64,000 bases of DNA, taken from contig JAFUOJ010000031.1 of NCBI GenBank assembly GCA_017481945.1, forward strand, positions 45,186 through 109,185, read 5' to 3'. Both the position numbers and the translations under genes were made by a program. Of this stretch, positions 1-12,740 are shown one piece after another. Origin of the DNA: Parabacteroides sp. (GTDB lineage Bacteria; Bacteroidota; Bacteroidia; Bacteroidales; Tannerellaceae). Each line of letters opens with the position of its first letter. The first letter of the stretch is position 1. The notes below the pieces were generated by a model, which made no database searches, was not told where the DNA came from, and worked only from the letters and a program-made list of their open reading frames with translations.

Positions 1-990
1 ACTGATATGGTTGGTCCGCAAGCTTATTTAGCCAACGAAACAGACCGATTATGGGTATCTATATACGATGGTTTCTCCCGAATGGCAGTACCTTTATTCA
101 TGATTGTATCTGCTTTTCTTTTAGTTCCAATGAAAGAAGAACAATCCTCTTGGCAGTTTTATGCACGTCGATTTACACGTATCCTGCCTCCTTTTTTCAT
201 TTTCATGATTCTTTATAGCACCTTACCTCTTTTATGGGGACAAATAGACCAAGTAACCTCTATAAAAGATTTATCCCGATTATTCCTTAATTTTCCCACT
301 TTAGCGGGACATTTATGGTTTATGTACCCACTTATCAGCCTATATCTTTTCATTCCGATCATATCTCCTTGGTTAAAAAATGCCTCTGCAAGAGAAGAAC
401 GTTTCTTCATTGGGCTATTCCTTGTCTCCACTTGTATGCCCTATTTAAACCGTTGGTGTGGAGAAGTATGGGGACAATGTTTTTGGAATGAGTACCACAT
501 GTTATGGTATTTCTCAGGGTATCTCGGCTATTTAGTTTTAGCTCATTACATCCGTGTTCACCTGACTTGGAACAGAAACCAACGTCTTATTATCGGTTTT
601 ATATCCATGCTTGTAGGAGCCTTCCTCACTATCTACTCTTTTTATATTCAGGCCATACCCGGAGAACGGCTTTCTACTCCTGTAATAGAAATTGGTTGGG
701 CTTTCTGTACAATCAACTGTGTACTCCTAACTACCGGAACTTTTCTGCTTTTCACCTGCATTAACGCTCCAAAAGCCCCAGATATAATTACGGATATTTC
801 TAAACTAAGTTATGGAATATACTTAATGCACATCTTTTGGTTAGGTTTATGGGTAAACATTATTAAGCATACACTCGCATTTCCAACGGTTGCAGCTATC
901 CCATGTATTGCTATTGCAACTTTCATTTGTTGTTATATTACAAGCAAAGTAATCTCTTTCATTCCGGGTAGTAAATGGATTATCGGATGA
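1..990 (+). CDS. Acyltransferase family 3 membrane protein, 5' truncated by the window edge
   Basis: The reading frame is open from base 1, so the true start lies upstream and the usual N-terminal Arg/Asp-containing first helix is missing. About 330 residues remain and form roughly nine hydrophobic segments, with an FMIVSAFLL helix near the start and a GIYLMHIFWLG segment near the end, as in OafA/YrhL-type integral-membrane acyltransferases. Family members transfer acyl groups, often acetyl, to surface glycans; the substrate here cannot be told. It converges on the next gene across a strong hairpin at 1002-1034. Confidence 0.75.
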   Translation, partial: TDMVGPQAYLANETDRLWVSIYDGFSRMAVPLFMIVSAFLLVPMKEEQSSWQFYARRFTRILPPFFIFMILYSTLPLLWGQIDQVTSIKDLSRLFLNFPTLAGHLWFMYPLISLYLFIPIISPWLKNASAREERFFIGLFLVSTCMPYLNRWCGEVWGQCFWNEYHMLWYFSGYLGYLVLAHYIRVHLTWNRNQRLIIGFISMLVGAFLTIYSFYIQAIPGERLSTPVIEIGWAFCTINCVLLTTGTFLLFTCINAPKAPDIITDISKLSYGIYLMHIFWLGLWVNIIKHTLAFPTVAAIPCIAIATFICCYITSKVISFIPGSKWIIG

Positions 991-1001
991 TAAAAAGGAA
1001 T

Positions 1002-1034
1002 CGTACAGTTGAGAGATTCCATCTCAACTGTACG
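1002..1034. terminator. Hairpin between convergent genes
   Basis: A perfect 13-bp stem, CGTACAGTTGAGA with its complement, closes a 7-nt loop. It lies between the acyltransferase stop and the minus-strand gene stop at 1038. It suits a bidirectional terminator, although flanking T-runs are weak. Confidence 0.6.
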
Positions 1035-1037
1035 AAA

Positions 1038-2561
1038 TTATTTCATATTTGTACGCATTGCTAACATGATCGACTCCCCGACTAAGGCTATATTAGCTAA
1101 GAAATAATGTCGTTTATTACCGATTTTAATAGTATGTCCTGCGATTTCTGCTGTAGCCAATATTTCATTTCTTACATTAGAATCCCCAAAATAGGCCGCA
1201 CTTCCTGCAAAGAAAGCAGTTCCTGAAGGTCCTAATTCAAATAGTATAGGTCCTGCATCAATATCTATTCCAACATAACAAGTGTAATTCCAGTACTCCT
1301 TTAAACCAGATATTACCCCCTCTTTCCAAAATAATGTTTTAAGTTGTTCATACTGTTTCTTTGCAAAAGCTTCATCTATAAATGTAAGGTAATAACAGTT
1401 TAAGGCAGAATAGGAACCTTTCACTGGAGCATTTTCATATAAATTTCCATTTCTGTCTATGAAAGAGGCCAGTATCCCCGTCTCTTTATCCAACCATTCC
1501 TTTTGTGCTCTCGCAATCCATTTTTTTACGGTCGAACGATATTTACCCTTATGTGTGTCTGCATATTGATTTAATGCCACAATTGCAACCAACATATCCG
1601 GCACATATATAGACTCACTGGGGTATGTAGGCAAATTTAAGCTCTCACTTTGTAGTATTCTGCGATTCATTGTTTCGCAAAGATCTGAGAGTAATTTATC
1701 ATATTTCTTATCTCCTCCTATCTCTTTATATCCACAAATCATCCAAGCCAAGTGACTTAAATAGGATACATGGCTATTATCTCCCTCCAGACTCTCCAAA
1801 GGATCTTCATTCCATCTCATCGTATCATAATAACGTATTTCTGGAGACATCACAATATTTATCAGGCTATCAATGTATAATACATTTTCTTTTTTTGTTT
1901 CCGGATAAAGATAAGAAAGGTTTACCAATGCAGCCGATAGCATTGAACAGGAGTATAAAGCCCACTCTCCTTGAAACTGAACACCTATCATAGAAGGCAT
2001 CTCATTGAGTACATTTTGAGGGGAGGTTACCAACTTGTCAAGCAAATAATTCTTTCGTTCAAAAAGATCCTGCTTTTCCCTATCCAAAGATTTATGGTCT
2101 TGACACATCCAAAGGACACTTAACGATTTCAATAGGATTAGAATAATCGCTATTGCAGAACGGCTTATTACCCTTCCAAACCGGCTTTTTTTACGGATTC
2201 TTTTTGAATATTTCCGAATAAGCTGAATACCAACCAAACAGGAAAGCCCATAAAACGGCAGCAATATACAGGTCCCTATGGAAGCGATCCAATGATCAGT
2301 CACTCCCCATAGGATAATTGCTATTGCCAAATAAATCAGATAGGGAAAAAGAATCCTACGAAAACGCAGCTCTTTAGAAATAAAATTCCAGTATGTAACA
2401 TATAAAGAGGTATATAGAAGTATCAGTGTTATTGTTCCTACAGCATATTCATAATTCCATAAATAAGGCATAAGGAAATATAGAAACACTTGTAAAGCAA
2501 ACCATTTACCTATTCTAAATAAACAATTAATACCTTTTATAACCTGCTCTTCTGACATCAT
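1038..2561 (-). CDS. Membrane protein with C-terminal alpha/alpha-barrel-like domain (possible linalool dehydratase/isomerase fold)
   Basis: I place the start at ATG 2561 (a second ATG is at 2558). The frame is open to a TTG at 2660, but that would run across the promoter of the divergent transporter. The N-terminal ~150 residues hold four to five hydrophobic helices. The remainder is a soluble helical domain with phrases such as SHLAWMICGYKEIGG, YVPDMLVAIVALNQY and IDAGPILFELGPSGTAFFAG, which recall proteins annotated with a linalool dehydratase/isomerase-like domain. That assignment is from memory of the fold family and is weak; a glycan-processing barrel is another option. It stands alone, with no operon partner. 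Confidence 0.5.
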   Translation of the reverse strand: MMSEEQVIKGINCLFRIGKWFALQVFLYFLMPYLWNYEYAVGTITLILLYTSLYVTYWNFISKELRFRRILFPYLIYLAIAIILWGVTDHWIASIGTCILLPFYGLSCLVGIQLIRKYSKRIRKKSRFGRVISRSAIAIILILLKSLSVLWMCQDHKSLDREKQDLFERKNYLLDKLVTSPQNVLNEMPSMIGVQFQGEWALYSCSMLSAALVNLSYLYPETKKENVLYIDSLINIVMSPEIRYYDTMRWNEDPLESLEGDNSHVSYLSHLAWMICGYKEIGGDKKYDKLLSDLCETMNRRILQSESLNLPTYPSESIYVPDMLVAIVALNQYADTHKGKYRSTVKKWIARAQKEWLDKETGILASFIDRNGNLYENAPVKGSYSALNCYYLTFIDEAFAKKQYEQLKTLFWKEGVISGLKEYWNYTCYVGIDIDAGPILFELGPSGTAFFAGSAAYFGDSNVRNEILATAEIAGHTIKIGNKRHYFLANIALVGESIMLAMRTNMK

Positions 2562-2644
2562 ATTCTTAAATAGTATAAAATAATTGTAACCGGTACTCCG
2601 TATATTTCCGCGCTCTCTTAACCTATTTTTATCATAGAGTTCAC

Positions 2645-2652
2645 TATCTTTG
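2645..2652 (+). promoter_or_regulatory. -7 box of the EamA transporter gene
   Basis: TATCTTTG matches the Bacteroidetes TAnnTTTG element and lies 30 bp before the chosen ATG at 2683, which supports that start over the TTG at 2650. Confidence 0.6.
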
Positions 2653-2682
2653 CGCCCCAAAGATAATGGTTTTTATATAAAT

Positions 2683-3594
2683 ATGGGAAATAAGAGCACT
2701 ACATTAGGGCATATTGCATGTTTTGTTTCTTATGCAATATTCGGGGTGAATATTATTGTTTGCAAAGATTTATCAAGTAGTCATTTAATATCTCCTATCG
2801 CTTTATTCTGCTTACGTTCGCTTGGAGCCGGTCTGTTATTTTGGCTACTGTCCCTTTTTATGCCTTATGAGAAAGTGGAAAAGAAAGACTTCCTCCCTAT
2901 TTTTGCAGCTTCTATATTGGGATTTTTCTTGACACAAATCACCTTTTTAATAGCGATTTCGGACATTACACCGATGGATTGTGCCATCGTTAGTGCCCTT
3001 TCTCCTATCTATACCATGATTATTGCGGCAATAGCCATCAAAGAACCCATCACATTAAAGAAAGCAAGTGGTGTCGCATTAAGCTTTTGTGGGATTATCT
3101 ATTTAATACTTCACAGTACAGGTACGGTAAGCGGTGCGGCCGAAACCCAGCCAATCGGACTCTTTCTAATGATACTTAACAGCCTTTGTTTCTCGCTTTA
3201 TTTGGGAATTTTCAAGCCCATCATCTCCAAATATTCTGTCATTACCTTTATGAAATGGATATTTTTCTTCTCCCTTTTACTCTCCCTTCCCTTTGCCGGA
3301 CGGGAGATTATACATATTGATTACACCGCTTTACCGACAAGCATTCTATCGGAATTAGCTTTCCTTATCATTTGTGCTACGTTCATTACCTACTTTCTTA
3401 TTCCCCTCGGTCAAAAACGTATTCGTCCGACTTTGGTCAGTATGTACTCCTATGTACAGCCCATTATCGCCATATTCATCAGTGTTTATATCGGAATGGA
3501 TACGCTTAGTTGGCAAAAAGTACTCGCTACTGTCACTGTCTTTACCGGAGTTATCCTCGTAAGTTACAGCCGCAGTATAAAACATAGTAAATAA
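2683..3594 (+). CDS. EamA/DMT-family transporter
   Basis: This is a 303-residue protein with about ten hydrophobic segments forming two five-helix EamA repeats. The first repeat contains FCLRSLGAGLLFW and SALSPIYTMIIAAIAIKEPITLKKASGVALSFCGI. The second ends with VSMYSYVQPIIAIFISV and a TGVILVSYSR tail. This is the layout of drug/metabolite exporters of inner-membrane RhaT/RarD type. The substrate is unknown. The ATG at 2683 is preferred because the -7 box lies just upstream. Confidence 0.9.
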   Translation: MGNKSTTLGHIACFVSYAIFGVNIIVCKDLSSSHLISPIALFCLRSLGAGLLFWLLSLFMPYEKVEKKDFLPIFAASILGFFLTQITFLIAISDITPMDCAIVSALSPIYTMIIAAIAIKEPITLKKASGVALSFCGIIYLILHSTGTVSGAAETQPIGLFLMILNSLCFSLYLGIFKPIISKYSVITFMKWIFFFSLLLSLPFAGREIIHIDYTALPTSILSELAFLIICATFITYFLIPLGQKRIRPTLVSMYSYVQPIIAIFISVYIGMDTLSWQKVLATVTVFTGVILVSYSRSIKHSK

Positions 3595-3664
3595 ATTCAA
3601 ATCTGTTGCCTAATCTCTTTTTTTATCGTATCTTGCTTTCTATCTAATAACAATAGACGGAAAT

Positions 3665-4105
3665 ATGAAAGCAAATATAGATTATAATGATTTTCCGAAG
3701 CGGTTTGTTCATTGCCTGAATGAGAAATGTACACGCGGAGAAGAGTGCTTACGCCGGCAAATGGCATTGGAAGCGCCTGAAGAACGCAGATCTTTCACAG
3801 TGGTAAATCCCAAACATATCCATTCAGAGAATGGAGAAAACTGTACTCAGTTCCTATCTGTTGAGCCCAAACTATTCGCCAAAGGGATTAAGAAGTTATT
3901 CGATAAGATTCCTCATAAGGAGGCTTTACTTCTAAAACAACAAATCCTAAATTACTTAGGACGCAATACTTATTACCGCTGTTACCGAGAAGAACGCATG
4001 CTTTCTCCCCAAGAACAGGAGTACATCCAACAACTTTTCCTCCAACAGAACATAAAAGAACCTCCCCAATACGAAGAGCTTGTTCCGTATTATCAGTTAG
4101 ATTGA
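3665..4105 (+). CDS. Conserved Bacteroidales protein, DUF6078-like
   Basis: A 146-residue soluble protein with no signal peptide. It has an N-terminal Cys cluster (HCLNEKC, then EECLRR) and a central KEALLLKQQILNYLGRNTYYRCYREERMLS-type segment followed by an acidic/aromatic tail. I associate this pattern with the DUF6078 family found in gut Bacteroidales, whose function is unknown. The Cys pairs could bind a metal. It is flanked by a transporter gene and a lipoprotein and is probably transcribed alone. Confidence 0.6.
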   Translation: MKANIDYNDFPKRFVHCLNEKCTRGEECLRRQMALEAPEERRSFTVVNPKHIHSENGENCTQFLSVEPKLFAKGIKKLFDKIPHKEALLLKQQILNYLGRNTYYRCYREERMLSPQEQEYIQQLFLQQNIKEPPQYEELVPYYQLD

Positions 4106-4109
4106 GGAA

Positions 4110-4200
4110 GTTTCATATATTATGAAACTTCTGTTTTATATATTGTAAAAACTTTGTTTCATAATATATGAAACTCACAAAAAGTTTAGAACTTTCGAAA
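4110..4200. repeat. Tandem short palindromes of about 23-bp period
   Basis: GTTTCATATATTATGAAAC (4110-4128), GTTTTATATATTGTAAAAAC (4133-4152) and GTTTCATAATATATGAAAC (4156-4174) follow each other. The first and third are exact reverse complements. A decayed fourth begins at 4184 and runs into the end of the minus-strand lipoprotein gene. The block lies between convergent genes and could fold as terminator hairpins. Confidence 0.7.
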
Positions 4201-4602
4201 AACATACGTCTTATTTTCGCTATTCAAGATAAGTTCTTTACCTGAAATCTTATCAATCGTGTAAGTTCGTTTAGCAGAAGTCCAGTCGGTATAAGGCAAG
4301 AAAGTGGAAACAGGACCAGGATCATTGGTCAGTTCTAAATGAAGTATATTCTCTCCTTCCAACGTGTTATAACCGTACCGATAACTAAATGATTCCGTTT
4401 GTGGGCGGTAAACTTGATACATAAAAAGGGAACTTTGAAAATTAAAATAGATAGTATCCACCTTTTCTACCACGCCATCCATCTCCACTTGTTGCAATTG
4501 CCACTTTCCAAACAGCTTGGAATCTGTATCTTTACTGCAAGCTGTCATCAGACAAACAGAGCAAAGAATCAGTAGTGTATTTTGAATTTTCTTCTTCATC
4601 AA
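4186..4602 (-). CDS. Small lipoprotein, lipocalin-like
   Basis: The 138-residue product starts with a lipoprotein signal peptide (LILCSVCLMTACSKDTD), with Ser-Lys-Asp after the cysteine. The mature part begins LFGKWQLQQVEMDG and continues as short beta-rich stretches ending TYVFRKF, resembling the lipocalin-like lipoproteins common in Bacteroides. No ligand can be inferred. A second Met codon follows immediately, so the start may be 4599. It lies between the palindrome block and the dapA terminator. Confidence 0.65.
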   Translation of the reverse strand: MMKKKIQNTLLILCSVCLMTACSKDTDSKLFGKWQLQQVEMDGVVEKVDTIYFNFQSSLFMYQVYRPQTESFSYRYGYNTLEGENILHLELTNDPGPVSTFLPYTDWTSAKRTYTIDKISGKELILNSENKTYVFRKF

Positions 4603-4627
4603 TCCTTCATTTTTTAATTCATAAAAT

Positions 4628-4668
4628 TAAAAAGAGACTGCCTCAATGTGATTTTCAAGACAGCCTCT
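4628..4668 (-). terminator. Terminator after dapA
   Basis: On the minus strand an 11-bp stem (AGAGGCTGTCT with AGGCAGTCTCT, including two G-U pairs) is followed by five Ts, 30 bp beyond the dapA stop. Confidence 0.7.
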
Positions 4669-4699
4669 TCCAACCTTTTATTAACCCAATTATATATAT

Positions 4700-5593
4700 T
4701 TAGCACTTTATATTCAACTGGCGCAACACGTCACGAATCTTTTCAAAGGTAGTAATACGGGTTGGAACCAATGGTAAACGTAACTTATTCTCGATAAATC
4801 CCATTGCATTCAACATACTTTTTGCTCCTGCCGGATTACCATCTACAAACAATAAGTTGAACAATTCGGTAAAGCTGTGGTGAATTGTACGCGCATTGTC
4901 ATAATCTCCTGCCAATGCTAAACGAACCATACGGCTAAATTCACGAGGGAAAGCATTACCTATCACTGAAATAACACCTACTGCTCCTAAGGTAATCAAC
5001 GGGAAAGTAATACCGTCATCACCGGAAATCACGCTGAAATCCTTCGGCTTATTTTTAATGATATCGTCCATTTGGGTGATATTTCCGGAAGCTTCCTTAA
5101 TAGCAATTACGTTCTTAAACTCACGAGCAATGCGAAGAGTTGTCTCCGCAGTCATGTTTACTCCCGTACGTCCCGGTACATTATATAACACAATCGGAAG
5201 AGTTGTTGCTTCAGCGATGGCTTTATAATGCTGATAAATTCCTTCTTGAGACGGTTTATTGTAATAAGGTACAACAGACAAAATCGCGTCTATTCCGTCG
5301 AAATTATCATTCTTCAACTTCTCAACAATAGCACGTGTACAGTTACCTCCCACGCCTAAAACAATAGGAATACGTCCGTTTACCTTTGTTACAACTAAAT
5401 CAATGATATTCTTTTTTTCCTCTTCTGTTAATGTAGGTGTCTCAGCTGTAGTTCCTAAAACCACTAAATAATCAGTTCCATTTTGTAACTGATAATCCAC
5501 TAACTTACCTAAAGCTTCGTAATCTACGCTTTCATCTTCTTTAAATGGAGTGATCAATGCCACACCCATTCCTTTTAAATTTATATCTGCCAT
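4700..5593 (-). CDS. dapA: 4-hydroxy-tetrahydrodipicolinate synthase
   Basis: DapA condenses pyruvate with aspartate semialdehyde, the first committed step of the lysine/diaminopimelate pathway, in the cytoplasm. The 297-residue length is normal. The GTTAETPTL pyruvate-binding loop, the YNVPGRTG motif with its catalytic Tyr and the Schiff-base Lys in AIKEASGN are all present. The frame is open to 5707, but MADINLKG at 5593 matches the family start and lies just downstream of a -7 box. It follows the DUF6913-like gene on the same strand and has a terminator behind it. Confidence 0.96.
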   Translation of the reverse strand: MADINLKGMGVALITPFKEDESVDYEALGKLVDYQLQNGTDYLVVLGTTAETPTLTEEEKKNIIDLVVTKVNGRIPIVLGVGGNCTRAIVEKLKNDNFDGIDAILSVVPYYNKPSQEGIYQHYKAIAEATTLPIVLYNVPGRTGVNMTAETTLRIAREFKNVIAIKEASGNITQMDDIIKNKPKDFSVISGDDGITFPLITLGAVGVISVIGNAFPREFSRMVRLALAGDYDNARTIHHSFTELFNLLFVDGNPAGAKSMLNAMGFIENKLRLPLVPTRITTFEKIRDVLRQLNIKC

Positions 5594-5623
5594 AACGGAA
5601 ATGTTCGATTTGTTATTAGAATG

Positions 5624-5631
5624 CAAAAATA
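5624..5631 (-). promoter_or_regulatory. -7 box of dapA
   Basis: Minus-strand TATTTTTG fits TAnnTTTG and lies 31 bp upstream of the dapA ATG, giving dapA its own promoter downstream of the ligA genes. Confidence 0.5.
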
Positions 5632-5642
5632 AAGATTTTATA

Positions 5643-9126
<3,484 letters not shown>

Positions 9127-9155
9127 CCTCTTTTTACCCTTAAAACCCTAATTTC

Positions 9156-10259
9156 TTATAAGTGATACCCCCATTGTTCGAGAGCCATCCCCCAGTTTTC
9201 TTCTACAAGTTGAACGGTACGGTCGTTGTACTTGTATTGATTTTTCTTATAACCTTTCTTTTTACTAAGATACTTTTCTATATCTGTTTTCGATTCTTCA
9301 AAACCGGATAAATCCAACTTTTTATAGATATCTTCAGTCATAGAAAAAGCGTCCTGCTCAAAATCTTCAAACTTTACTTCTATCAGATTTCCTTCCGGAA
9401 TCAAATGTTTTTCTTCTTCATACTTATAATACAAACGACGATAGATTTCAAGTACATTACTTTCTATCTGTTCATTTGTAATATCTTGTAGACGTAATGG
9501 CTGTATCGTATTTGTAAAGAAGCTACGTGTACTTTCAAAAACGGTATAAGGATTACGCATTAGATAAATGAACTTCGCATTAGGAAACATTTCTACCAGC
9601 GTCTTTATACGTCCTGTATGAGGAGGATTTTTGCTCAAAAACTGAGTACCCTTTGTATTCCATAGTGATATTTTAATCAACTTACGGAATGTATCCATGA
9701 ATATCTGACGTTCTTCCTCTGTAATCTTATTGAATAACAAATAACGTTCACAATATTCCAACGTATCTTTTGGGAAAAACCAAAAGTTATAATAGGCATA
9801 AGGCATCATATTTGCTAAGGCAAACTCCTCTTCTTGAGGAAGATCAACCTTTAATTCCATATTATCCGTCGGACGTTTATCCGGCATTAAGAACGACATG
9901 TTTTTCTTAAAAAAAGGCTGTCCCCAAAGCATAATATTGGGGAATACCGTTTGATAGGTCGTATTGTATCCAAAATGTTTATCACAAGAAAAAACATTAT
10001 GCATAAATGTTGTGCCGCTTCTCCAATGACCTAAAATGAAAACAGGGTCCATTTCTAACGGCTTATCTGCTATCTTTCGATAACGAGCGTCTTCAAAAGG
10101 TTGTAGCAAACTAAGCAAACGGCAAACGGACTTTGTCAAATAAAATTTACTTTTAAACCCTTTATCGATCGTTCGATTAGCAGTCACTGCCTTAAAAGTT
10201 TTCCAATTTGCCCCTACTAAAGTATTAATAGGTAGCTTGTCAAATTCCAGTAACCCCAT
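9156..10259 (-). CDS. PAPS-dependent sulfotransferase
   Basis: The 367-residue cytoplasmic enzyme would move the sulfonate of PAPS to an acceptor hydroxyl. The 5'-phosphosulfate loop GHWRSGTTFMHN is at residues 77-88. KNPPHTGRI (about 210-218) and the 3'-phosphate segment RNPYTVFEST (about 235-244) follow in the expected order. It is the distal member of a PAPS-making operon, 3 bp after cysN. That context matches the Bacteroides thetaiotaomicron locus whose sulfotransferase BT_0416 sulfonates sterols. A sterol acceptor here is inferred from context and family only; a glycan or lipid acceptor remains possible. Confidence 0.88.
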   Translation of the reverse strand: MGLLEFDKLPINTLVGANWKTFKAVTANRTIDKGFKSKFYLTKSVCRLLSLLQPFEDARYRKIADKPLEMDPVFILGHWRSGTTFMHNVFSCDKHFGYNTTYQTVFPNIMLWGQPFFKKNMSFLMPDKRPTDNMELKVDLPQEEEFALANMMPYAYYNFWFFPKDTLEYCERYLLFNKITEEERQIFMDTFRKLIKISLWNTKGTQFLSKNPPHTGRIKTLVEMFPNAKFIYLMRNPYTVFESTRSFFTNTIQPLRLQDITNEQIESNVLEIYRRLYYKYEEEKHLIPEGNLIEVKFEDFEQDAFSMTEDIYKKLDLSGFEESKTDIEKYLSKKKGYKKNQYKYNDRTVQLVEENWGMALEQWGYHL

Positions 10260-10262
10260 CTC

Positions 10263-11726
10263 TTATTTATTTTCTGTTATACATTTTACAGGAACACCCT
10301 GACGTTCAAGTTCCTTACAAATAGTACGGATAGCTTCATAATGTTCAGCAGCAATACCTAATTCAGGAAGATTTAATACAGCAAAAGCGTCTTCTGTTAC
10401 CATATCACGTACATCCACACGATCAATAATCATCCCTACCGCAGAGGTATTATTGGTAATTGGATCAATTAAAATAAAAGCACCAGTCTGTCTATTTTTC
10501 TGATAAGGATCAAAAAATAATTCCTTTCCTGTTGTAAAAACGACACGACCAATTTCATTTAATTTCATCGGTAAACTATCCACTGTCAACTGCCCATTTT
10601 CAATAGATAATTGCTCCATCGTATTTACATTTACCTTATAACGGATATTATCAACACGGGCACGAGTCAAATTAGTGGTATGTTTAATATAAAATTGCTT
10701 ATTTATATCCATTGGTTCCTCGTCCATCCAAACCAACATTGCCTCAAAATTGCGGTCAACAATGGGTTGATTATCGGGATGAACCAACATCTCACCTCGC
10801 GAAACATCTATTTCATCTTCCAATGTAATTGTTACACACTGAGGAGGAAATGCGTAATCCAACTCGCCATCATACGTAACAATACTTTTGACTTTGGATA
10901 TTTTTCCTGAAGGCAAAGCCATCACTGTATCCCCTTTACGTACAATACCACTTGATATCTTTCCGCTAAAACCTCGGAAGTTTAAATTAGGACGCAATAC
11001 ATATTGTACCGGATAACGGAAATCTTCAAAATTACGATCCTGATCAATAGGAACTGTTTCCAAGAAATCTAACAAAGCAGGACCTTCATACCAAGGAGTA
11101 CGAGTACTCTTTTCTACCACATTGTCTCCATCTAAGGCAGAAAGTGGTATACAAGTAATATCAGGTATATTCAAAGAAGAAACAAATTCTTTATAATCAG
11201 AGACAATCTTATCAAAGACCTCTTTATCGAAATCAACCAAGTCCATTTTGTTAACAGCAAGTACTACGTGCTTGATTCCTAATAAAGAGACTAAATAAGT
11301 ATGACGACGCGTCTGTGTAATTACTCCTGTTCGAGCGTCTACTAAAATAATAGCTAAGTTGGCGGTTGACCCCCCTGTAATCATATTACGGGTATATTGC
11401 TCATGTCCCGGGGTATCTGCAATAATAAACTTACGATTATTCGTACTGAAATAACGGTATGCAACATCAATTGTAATACCCTGTTCTCGTTCAGCTTTCA
11501 AACCATCCAGCAACAAAGCATAGTCAATATGATCACCAGCATTCCCCATACGTTTACTATCACGTTCAAGAGCGTCCAGCTGATCTTCATAAATCTTTTT
11601 ACTATCAAACAACAAACGTCCAATCAATGTTGATTTTCCATCATCTACTGAACCAGCAGTCAGAAAGCGGAGTAAATCTTTCTGTTCGTCTTTATCTAAA
11701 AACTCCTTTATATCTAATGTTGCCAT
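10263..11726 (-). CDS. cysN: Sulfate adenylyltransferase subunit 1 (GTPase)
   Basis: CysN is the GTPase subunit of ATP sulfurylase; it couples GTP hydrolysis to adenylyl sulfate formation. The 487-residue product carries G1 [10 protein letters not shown]3 [12 protein letters not shown] and G4 NKMD, then EF-Tu-like domains II and III. It has no C-terminal APS kinase fusion, in keeping with the separate cysC. The frame is open to 11777, but ATG 11726, one base after the cysD stop, fits the family start [10 protein letters not shown]. Confidence 0.96.
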   Translation of the reverse strand: MATLDIKEFLDKDEQKDLLRFLTAGSVDDGKSTLIGRLLFDSKKIYEDQLDALERDSKRMGNAGDHIDYALLLDGLKAEREQGITIDVAYRYFSTNNRKFIIADTPGHEQYTRNMITGGSTANLAIILVDARTGVITQTRRHTYLVSLLGIKHVVLAVNKMDLVDFDKEVFDKIVSDYKEFVSSLNIPDITCIPLSALDGDNVVEKSTRTPWYEGPALLDFLETVPIDQDRNFEDFRYPVQYVLRPNLNFRGFSGKISSGIVRKGDTVMALPSGKISKVKSIVTYDGELDYAFPPQCVTITLEDEIDVSRGEMLVHPDNQPIVDRNFEAMLVWMDEEPMDINKQFYIKHTTNLTRARVDNIRYKVNVNTMEQLSIENGQLTVDSLPMKLNEIGRVVFTTGKELFFDPYQKNRQTGAFILIDPITNNTSAVGMIIDRVDVRDMVTEDAFAVLNLPELGIAAEHYEAIRTICKELERQGVPVKCITENK

Positions 11727-11727
11727 A

Positions 11728-12636
11728 TTAAAAATATCCCTCCCGTTTTTTCTGTTCCATACTTGCGTCTTGATCAAAATCTATCACACGTGTCGTACGT
11801 TCACTCTTTGTTGTCGTCATCATTTCCTCAACAATCTTCTCAATTGTATCCGCATTACTTTCAACAGCACCAGTCAATGGCCAACAACCTAATGTACGAA
11901 AACGTACCATACGCATTTGAATCTTATCCCGATATTGCTCTGGTAAACGGTCATCATCCGCCATAATTAAATTACCATCCAATTCTATAACCGGGCGTTC
12001 TTTAGCATAATACAAAGGAACGATTGGAATATTCTCTAAACGAATATATTGCCAAATATCTAATTCTGTCCAGTTTGACAAAGGAAACACTCGGATACTC
12101 TCTCCTTTATGTACACGAGCATTATAGATATCCCATAACTCCGGACGTTGATTTTTAGGATCCCACTGATGAAACTTATCACGGAAAGAATAAATACGTT
12201 CCTTTGCACGACTCCTCTCTTCATCACGACGAGCTCCACCAAAAGCGGCATCAAACTTATATTTATCAAGCGCCTGTAATAAAGCTTGTGTCTTCATTAA
12301 ATCTGTATGCACCTTACTTCCGTGTGAAAAAGGACCAACACCCGCATTATATGCTTCCATATTTGATTCCACAATCAGGTTCCATCCATATTTCTTTGCA
12401 TATTCATCTCGGAACTGAACCATCTCTTTAAATTTCCATTTTGAATCAATGTGCATTAATGGGAAAGGAACTTTTCCCGGTGCGAAAGCCTTTTCTGCCA
12501 AACGAACCATGACAGAAGAATCTTTTCCAATAGAATAAAGCATGACAGGGTTCTCAAATTCAGCTGCTACCTCACGAATAATATGGATAGATTCAGCCTC
12601 TAATTCCTGCAAATGGCTTAATTTGTAATCTGACAT
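11728..12636 (-). CDS. cysD: Sulfate adenylyltransferase subunit 2
   Basis: CysD is the catalytic ATP pyrophosphatase-type subunit that makes APS from ATP and sulfate. The 302-residue length is normal. The PP-loop is [10 protein letters not shown], followed by the [17 protein letters not shown] segment and the [15 protein letters not shown] motif. It pairs with cysN, whose start codon follows its stop by one base. A tandem palindrome block lies in the 104-bp gap upstream, after cysC. Confidence 0.97.
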   Translation of the reverse strand: MSDYKLSHLQELEAESIHIIREVAAEFENPVMLYSIGKDSSVMVRLAEKAFAPGKVPFPLMHIDSKWKFKEMVQFRDEYAKKYGWNLIVESNMEAYNAGVGPFSHGSKVHTDLMKTQALLQALDKYKFDAAFGGARRDEERSRAKERIYSFRDKFHQWDPKNQRPELWDIYNARVHKGESIRVFPLSNWTELDIWQYIRLENIPIVPLYYAKERPVIELDGNLIMADDDRLPEQYRDKIQMRMVRFRTLGCWPLTGAVESNADTIEKIVEEMMTTTKSERTTRVIDFDQDASMEQKKREGYF

Positions 12637-12681
12637 ATCTTACTTTTTGTTTTTTTATTTCTATTCATATAAAATTTCTTC

Positions 12682-12722
12682 CCGAAGAAACTTTTGTTTC
12701 ATGCCGAGAAACTTTCAGTTTC
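12682..12722. repeat. Two tandem GAAAC...GTTTC palindromes, about 22-bp unit
   Basis: GAAACttttGTTTC at 12687-12700 and GAAACtttcaGTTTC at 12708-12722 are both preceded by a CCGA-type sequence. A related ATGCCGAGAGAT stretch covers the cysC stop region at 12745. The block sits between cysC and cysD inside the operon, where hairpins could adjust transcript stability or readthrough. Confidence 0.6.
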
Positions 12723-12740
12723 ATACCCATAAAACAATTA

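Noticed and set aside
9156-12636. Assimilatory sulfate reduction operon
   Set aside because: No cysH, cysI or cysJ gene is present; the pathway ends in a sulfotransferase with cysQ for PAP removal.
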